The position numbers were made by a program, and so were the translations under genes. 64,000 nt of DNA from Amycolatopsis camponoti (GTDB lineage Bacteria; Actinomycetota; Actinomycetes; Mycobacteriales; Pseudonocardiaceae). Location: positions 260,501-324,500 of the forward strand of contig NZ_CABVGP010000002.1 of the NCBI RefSeq assembly GCF_902497555.1, written 5' to 3'. The notes under the pieces are model-generated. The model saw only the letters and a program-made list of their open reading frames with translations, was not told where the DNA came from and ran no database searches. Shown in pieces: positions 49,115 to 64,000 of the stretch; within the stretch, counting starts at the first letter, position 1; each line of letters starts with the position of its first letter.

Positions 49115-52100
49115 ATGAACGGGAAAGCCATGAGCAACGAGGACAAGCTCCGCGACTACCTGAAGCGCGCGACGGCGGACTTGCAGGCGGCCCGCCGCCG
49201 CGTGCAGGAGCTGGAAGCCCAGCACTCCGAACCCATCGCCATCATCGGCATGAGCTGCCGCTACCCCGGGGACGTCCGCACGCCGGACGACCTGTGGGAC
49301 CTGGTCGACCAGGGGCGGGACGTCATCGGGGAGTTCCCCGCCGACCGCGGGTGGGACGTCGAGGGCATCTACGACCCCACCCCCGACCGGCCCGGCAAGA
49401 CCTACACGCGGCACGGCGGTTTCCTCTACGACGCCCCGGGCTTCGACGCCGAGTTCTTCGGCATCAGCCCCCGAGACGCCCGCCGCTCCGACCCGCAGCA
49501 GCGGATCCTCCTGGAAGCTTCGTGGGAGGCCTTCGAACGCGCCGGGCTCGACCCGCACGCGCTCAAAGGCAGTCCGACCGGGGTCTACGCCGGCGTCATG
49601 TACCACGACTACAGCGGCGGCAGCCCCGACGGCAGCCTCGTCTCCGGCCAGGTCTCCTACACCCTCGGCCTCGAAGGCCCGTCCGTCTCGGTCGACACCG
49701 CGTGCTCGTCGTCGCTGGTCGCGCTGCACATGGCCGCGCAGGGCCTGCGGGACGGCGACTGCACGCTCGCACTCGCCGGCGGCGTCGCCGTGATGGGGAC
49801 GCCCGAGATGTTCGTCGACTTCAGCGGCCGCCGCGGGCTGGCCGCCGACGGCCGCAGCCGGTCCTTTTCGGACGATGCCGACGGGACGTCGTGGGCCGAG
49901 GGCGTCGGCGTCCTCGTGCTGGAAAAGCTGTCCGACGCACGCCGCAACGGCCACCGCGTCCTCGCGCTGCTGCGCGGCTCCGCGATCAACCAGGACGGTG
50001 CCAGCAACGGCTTCTCCGCGCCCAACGGCCCGTCACAGGTCCGGGTGATCGAGGCCGCGCTGGCCGACGCCGGCCTGTCGCGGTCCGATGTGGACCTCGT
50101 CGAGGCGCACGGCACCGGCACCGCGCTCGGCGACCCGATCGAGGCGCAGTCGCTGATGGAGACCTACGGCCAGCGGGCCACGGGCGAGCCGCTGCTGCTC
50201 GGCTCGATCAAGTCCAACATGGGCCACCCGCAGGCCGCCGCCGGTGTCGCGGGCGTGATCAAGATGGTGCAGGCGCTGCGGCACGGCAAGGCGCCGCGCA
50301 CCCTGCACGTCGGCACGCCGTCGACGCACGTCGACTGGACGGCCGGCGCCATCGAGCTGCTCACCGAGCCGCGCGACTGGCCCGAGGTGAACCGGCCGCG
50401 CCGGGCCGCCGTGTCGTCGTTCGGCGTCAGCGGCACCAACGCGCACGTCATCCTGGAGCAGGCCCCCGAGGCCGACGTCGCCGAGGCGCCGAAGCCCGCG
50501 GTCTGCCCGCTCGTGCTGTCGGCGAAGACCCCGGCCGCGCTGGCCGAGGCCGCCGGGCAGCTGGCGTCGCAAGTGGACGGTGACCTCACCGACATCGCCT
50601 ACACCCTCGCCGCCGGGCGCGCGAAGCTCGACCACCGCGCCGTGGTGCTCTCGACGGACGCCACGCAGGCCCTGGAGACGCTGGCCGCGGGCGGTTCGCG
50701 GCCCGACGTCGTCACCGGGACCGCCGACGTCCGCGGCAAGACCGTGTTCGTCTTCCCCGGCCAGGGCTCCCAGTGGACCGGCATGGCGATCGAGCTGATC
50801 GAGCAGTCGCCCGCGTTCGCCGAGCGGATGACCGAGTGCGACGCCGCGCTGCGGGAGTTCACGGACTGGTCGGTGCTCGCCGTGCTGCGCGGCGAGCCCG
50901 GCACGCCGCCGGCCGACCGCGTCGACGTCGTCCAGCCGATGCTGTGGGCCGTGATGGTTTCGCTGGCCGCGCTGTGGCGCGCGCACGGCGTCGAGCCGGA
51001 CATGGTCATCGGGCACTCGCAGGGCGAGATCGCCGCGGCGAGCGTCTCCGGCGCACTGTCCCTTCAGGACGGTGCCCGCGTGGTCGCGCTGCGGAGCAAG
51101 GCGATCGGGGACGTCCTCGGTGGCCGCGGCGGCGGCATGCTCGCCGCCGGTCTCCCCGCCGCCGAGCTGCTCACCCGGCTGGACGCCTGGGACGGCCGGA
51201 TCTCCCTGGCCGCCGACAACGGCGCCACCTCGGCCGTGCTGTCCGGCGACGGCGAGGCCCTCGACGAGCTGCGCGACCAGCTCGTCAAGGAGGGCTTCCG
51301 CGCCAAGCGCGTGCCGGTGGACTACGCGTCGCACTCCGCGCACGTCGAGCACCTCGCCGACCGCCTGCTGGCCGACCTCGGCCCGATCGCGCCCGGTGCC
51401 GGAAGCGTCGCGATGACGTCCACGGTGACCGAGGAGCCCGGGGCCACCATGGACGCCCGGTACTGGTTCACCAACCTGCGCACCACGGTCCGGTTCGCGC
51501 CGGTCGTGGCGAAGCTCGCCGAGGCGGGCTACACCCGGTTCGTCGAGATCAGCCCGCACCCGGTGCTCGCGATGAGCATCCAGGAGACCCTGGACGAAGG
51601 CGGGTACCACGGTTCCGTCACCGGCACCCTGCGGCGCGACGAAGGCGGCCTCACGCGGTTCGCGACGTCGCTGGCCGAGCACTCGGTCCGCGGCGGCGCG
51701 GCGGACTGGGCGTCGCTGGTGCCCGGCGGCCGGATCACCGACGTGCCGACCTACCCCTTCCAGCACAAGCGCTTCTGGCTCGAGGAAGAAGCCACCACGA
51801 CGGCGGCGCCCGCGCGGGTTGCCGACCAGGACTTCTGGCAGGACGTCACGAGCGGAGACGTCGACAGTCTCGCGGAGCGGCTCGGCGTCGAAGCCGCCCC
51901 GCTGGCCGAGATCGTCCCGGCACTCGCGGCCTGGCACGGCCGCCGCACTGAGCTGTCCACAGTGGAGTCCTGGCGCTACCGCGTCTCCTGGGCGCCGGTG
52001 AGCGTCACGGGCGGGCTGATCGGCACCTGGCTGGTCGTCGTCCCGGCCGGCGTCCCCGAGGCGGCCGAACTGGCCGACGCACTCGCCGATCAGGGCGATG

Positions 52101-53830
52101 TCGTCCGGGTGATCGCCGAGCACGGGGAACTGGTCGAGGTGCTCACCGAAGCGACGGCGGTGCGGCCGTTCGACGGCGTGCTGTCGCTGCTGGCCCTCGA
52201 CACCCGCGAACACCCGGAGCATCCCGCGCTCAGCACCGCCGTCGCCGCCACCATCGCACTTCTGCAGGCCCTCCGCGACAGCGACGCTCCGGTGTGGGTC
52301 GTCACTCGTGGCGCCGTCGCGGTCGACGCCTTCTCCGGCGCCGACCCGGCCGCCGCCGCCGTGTGGGGCCTCGGCACGGTCGCCGCGCTCGACCAGCCCG
52401 CCACTTGGGGTGGCCTCGTCGACGTCGACGGCCCCGCCGACGCCGCCCGCCTGGCCGCCGTCGTGTCCGGTGTGGACAGTGAAGACCAGGTCGCGATCCG
52501 GCCGTCGGGCGTGTTCGCCCGGCGCATGGTCCATGCCCCGCTCAAGGGCACCGCGGACGAGTGGCAGCCGCGCGGGACGGTCCTGGTCACCGGCGGCACG
52601 GGGGCGGTCGGCGCGCACGTCGCGCGCTGGCTGGCCGGTCGCGGCGCCGAAAACATCGTGCTCACCAGCCGTCGAGGGCTCGACGCGCCCGGTGCGCGGG
52701 AGCTGGCCGACGAACTGGGGGTGACGGTCGTGGCCTGCGACGTCTCCGACAAGGAGCAGGTCGAGGCGCTGCTGGCCGAGCACCCGCCGACCGCCGTCGT
52801 GCACGCCGCCGGTGTCCTCACCGCCGAGTCGCCGCTGTCCGACGTCACGCCCGCCGAGTTCGCCGCGGCCACTCGCGCCAAGGTCACCGGCGCGGCGCTG
52901 CTCGACGAGCTGCTCGGCGACACCGAGCTGGACGCCTTCGTGCTGATGTCCTCCGGTGCCGCCGTGTGGGGCACCTCGGGCCAGCCCGCCTACGCCGCGG
53001 GCAACGCCTACCTCGACGCCCTCGCCCGGCGCCGCCGGGCCGCGGGCCGCACCGCGACCGCGATCGCCTGGGGCTCCTGGGGTGGCGGGGGCATGGTCGA
53101 CGCCGAGGCGAGCGACCTGCTGCGCCGCATGGGGCTGGCCGAGATGGCACCGGAACTCGCCGTCGAAGCACTGGGCCAGGCCCTCGACCACGACGAAACC
53201 CACCTGGTCGTCGCGGACATCGACTGGGCCGCGTTCGCCCCGGTCTACCAGCTCGCCCGCCCGCGGCCGCTGCTGCGCGCGCTGCCCGAGGTCGCCGAGG
53301 ACAAGACCGAAGCCGTCGAGAACACCGGCGACTTCAAGGCGAAGCTGGCCGCGCTCACCCCGGCCGAGCAGCAGCGGACGCTGCTGGACCTGGTGCGCGG
53401 CCAGGTCGCCGTGGTCGCCGGCTACGACGGCGGATCGGCGGTCGAGCCGGCCCGCGCGTTCAAGGAGCTGGGCTTCGACTCCGTCACCGCGGTCGACCTG
53501 CGCAACCGGCTCGGCGCGGCCACCGGGCTGAAGCTCCCGGCGACCGTCGCCTTCGACCACGTCAACCCGCAGGCGCTCGCCGAGCACCTGTGGACCCAGC
53601 TGGGCGGCGGCGAGGCCGCCGTCCCGCTCGAAGTGGAGCTGGACCGGCTGGAAGCCGTGGCGGCCGGGCTGGACGCCGCCGAGATCGACCGGTCCCGGAT
53701 CGTCGCCCGGCTGCAGGCGATGGTCACCACCCTGCACAAGACCCTGTCCGGCACCAAGGCCACCGACGTGCTGGAGACCGCGACCACGGATGAGCTGTTC
53801 GCCCTCATCGACAACGAGCTCGGCGCCTGA
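49115..53830 (+). CDS. Modular type I PKS E, single module KS-AT-KR-ACP (methylmalonyl-specific)
   Basis: The 1571-aa protein begins at ATG 49115 (GGAG at 49106) or ATG 49130 (GGGA at 49121); the docking helix [16 protein letters not shown] is present either way. KS has Cys197. AT has GHSQGE (Ser635) and YASH at 737-740, the methylmalonyl-CoA signature. There is no DH: a short linker ([19 protein letters not shown]) leads to the KR. The KR has TGGTGAVG, Trp1285 eight residues before the active Tyr1293 and no LDD, so it is A-type. ACP Ser1456; tail [11 protein letters not shown] is class 1a. It should add a methyl-branched unit bearing a hydroxyl, the only such module seen here. Confidence 0.95.
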   Translation: MNGKAMSNEDKLRDYLKRATADLQAARRRVQELEAQHSEPIAIIGMSCRYPGDVRTPDDLWDLVDQGRDVIGEFPADRGWDVEGIYDPTPDRPGKTYTRHGGFLYDAPGFDAEFFGISPRDARRSDPQQRILLEASWEAFERAGLDPHALKGSPTGVYAGVMYHDYSGGSPDGSLVSGQVSYTLGLEGPSVSVDTACSSSLVALHMAAQGLRDGDCTLALAGGVAVMGTPEMFVDFSGRRGLAADGRSRSFSDDADGTSWAEGVGVLVLEKLSDARRNGHRVLALLRGSAINQDGASNGFSAPNGPSQVRVIEAALADAGLSRSDVDLVEAHGTGTALGDPIEAQSLMETYGQRATGEPLLLGSIKSNMGHPQAAAGVAGVIKMVQALRHGKAPRTLHVGTPSTHVDWTAGAIELLTEPRDWPEVNRPRRAAVSSFGVSGTNAHVILEQAPEADVAEAPKPAVCPLVLSAKTPAALAEAAGQLASQVDGDLTDIAYTLAAGRAKLDHRAVVLSTDATQALETLAAGGSRPDVVTGTADVRGKTVFVFPGQGSQWTGMAIELIEQSPAFAERMTECDAALREFTDWSVLAVLRGEPGTPPADRVDVVQPMLWAVMVSLAALWRAHGVEPDMVIGHSQGEIAAASVSGALSLQDGARVVALRSKAIGDVLGGRGGGMLAAGLPAAELLTRLDAWDGRISLAADNGATSAVLSGDGEALDELRDQLVKEGFRAKRVPVDYASHSAHVEHLADRLLADLGPIAPGAGSVAMTSTVTEEPGATMDARYWFTNLRTTVRFAPVVAKLAEAGYTRFVEISPHPVLAMSIQETLDEGGYHGSVTGTLRRDEGGLTRFATSLAEHSVRGGAADWASLVPGGRITDVPTYPFQHKRFWLEEEATTTAAPARVADQDFWQDVTSGDVDSLAERLGVEAAPLAEIVPALAAWHGRRTELSTVESWRYRVSWAPVSVTGGLIGTWLVVVPAGVPEAAELADALADQGDVVRVIAEHGELVEVLTEATAVRPFDGVLSLLALDTREHPEHPALSTAVAATIALLQALRDSDAPVWVVTRGAVAVDAFSGADPAAAAVWGLGTVAALDQPATWGGLVDVDGPADAARLAAVVSGVDSEDQVAIRPSGVFARRMVHAPLKGTADEWQPRGTVLVTGGTGAVGAHVARWLAGRGAENIVLTSRRGLDAPGARELADELGVTVVACDVSDKEQVEALLAEHPPTAVVHAAGVLTAESPLSDVTPAEFAAATRAKVTGAALLDELLGDTELDAFVLMSSGAAVWGTSGQPAYAAGNAYLDALARRRRAAGRTATAIAWGSWGGGGMVDAEASDLLRRMGLAEMAPELAVEALGQALDHDETHLVVADIDWAAFAPVYQLARPRPLLRALPEVAEDKTEAVENTGDFKAKLAALTPAEQQRTLLDLVRGQVAVVAGYDGGSAVEPARAFKELGFDSVTAVDLRNRLGAATGLKLPATVAFDHVNPQALAEHLWTQLGGGEAAVPLEVELDRLEAVAAGLDAAEIDRSRIVARLQAMVTTLHKTLSGTKATDVLETATTDELFALIDNELGA

Positions 53831-53844
53831 GAGGTATCTCCACG

Positions 53845-64000
<10,156 letters not shown>

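Overview
The window is very GC-rich actinobacterial DNA, most consistent with Amycolatopsis or a close Pseudonocardiales relative. This is inferred from codon use, the modular type I polyketide synthase (PKS) style and the intergenic repeat types; no taxonomic marker gene is present. Almost all of it is one secondary-metabolite cluster for a glycosylated, reduced polyene polyketide.

Layout: 1-18178 holds the 3' end of a three-module PKS gene (A) overlapping a one-module PKS gene (B). 18352-19503 (minus) holds a PqqD-like small protein and a type II thioesterase. 19667-22407 (plus) holds a large ATP-binding LuxR (LAL) regulator and a coupled 52-aa relic of its DNA-binding domain. 22466-25513 (minus) is a three-gene nucleotide-sugar operon: PIG-L deacetylase, UDP-N-acetylhexosamine-type 6-dehydrogenase and AviE2/CalS9-like SDR. 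25806-36626 is a two-module PKS gene (C) ending in a thioesterase. 36696-41592 is a TetR-controlled ABC/FtsX export cassette with two small membrane proteins. 41691-42536 is an unusually short glycosyltransferase-like gene. 42662-64000 holds PKS genes D (one module), E (one module) and F (two modules, open at the window end). A tnpB-only IS200/IS605-type element sits exactly between D and E.

Chemistry: ten PKS modules are wholly or partly visible and none has an enoylreductase. Nine carry DH-KR. Eight of the nine visible ATs have malonyl-type HAFH motifs or a variant of it (QAIH in C2); the AT of module A1 lies upstream. Module E is the exception: methylmalonyl AT, KR only. The DH of F module 1 has a damaged HxxxGxxxxP motif. 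Docking-domain classes suggest a working order A-B-D-E-F-(others)-C, not the DNA order. That order gives a polyene stretch, then a methyl-branched hydroxyl region, then a terminal unsaturated segment released by the C thioesterase. The sugar operon points to an amino-pentose or amino-uronic sugar made from UDP-GlcNAc. The ABC cassette is the likely exporter or self-resistance system.

Below the gene level there are several nucleotide signals. Two different intergenic repeat families are each found once between genes and once inserted in frame inside PKS gene A. A bipartite palindrome GTCC-N5-GGAC is scattered through the PKS genes. TTAGGGGT-like sites occur in front of the main transcription units. 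A pair of matching TetR operators flanks the export cassette. No tRNA, rRNA or CRISPR array was seen.
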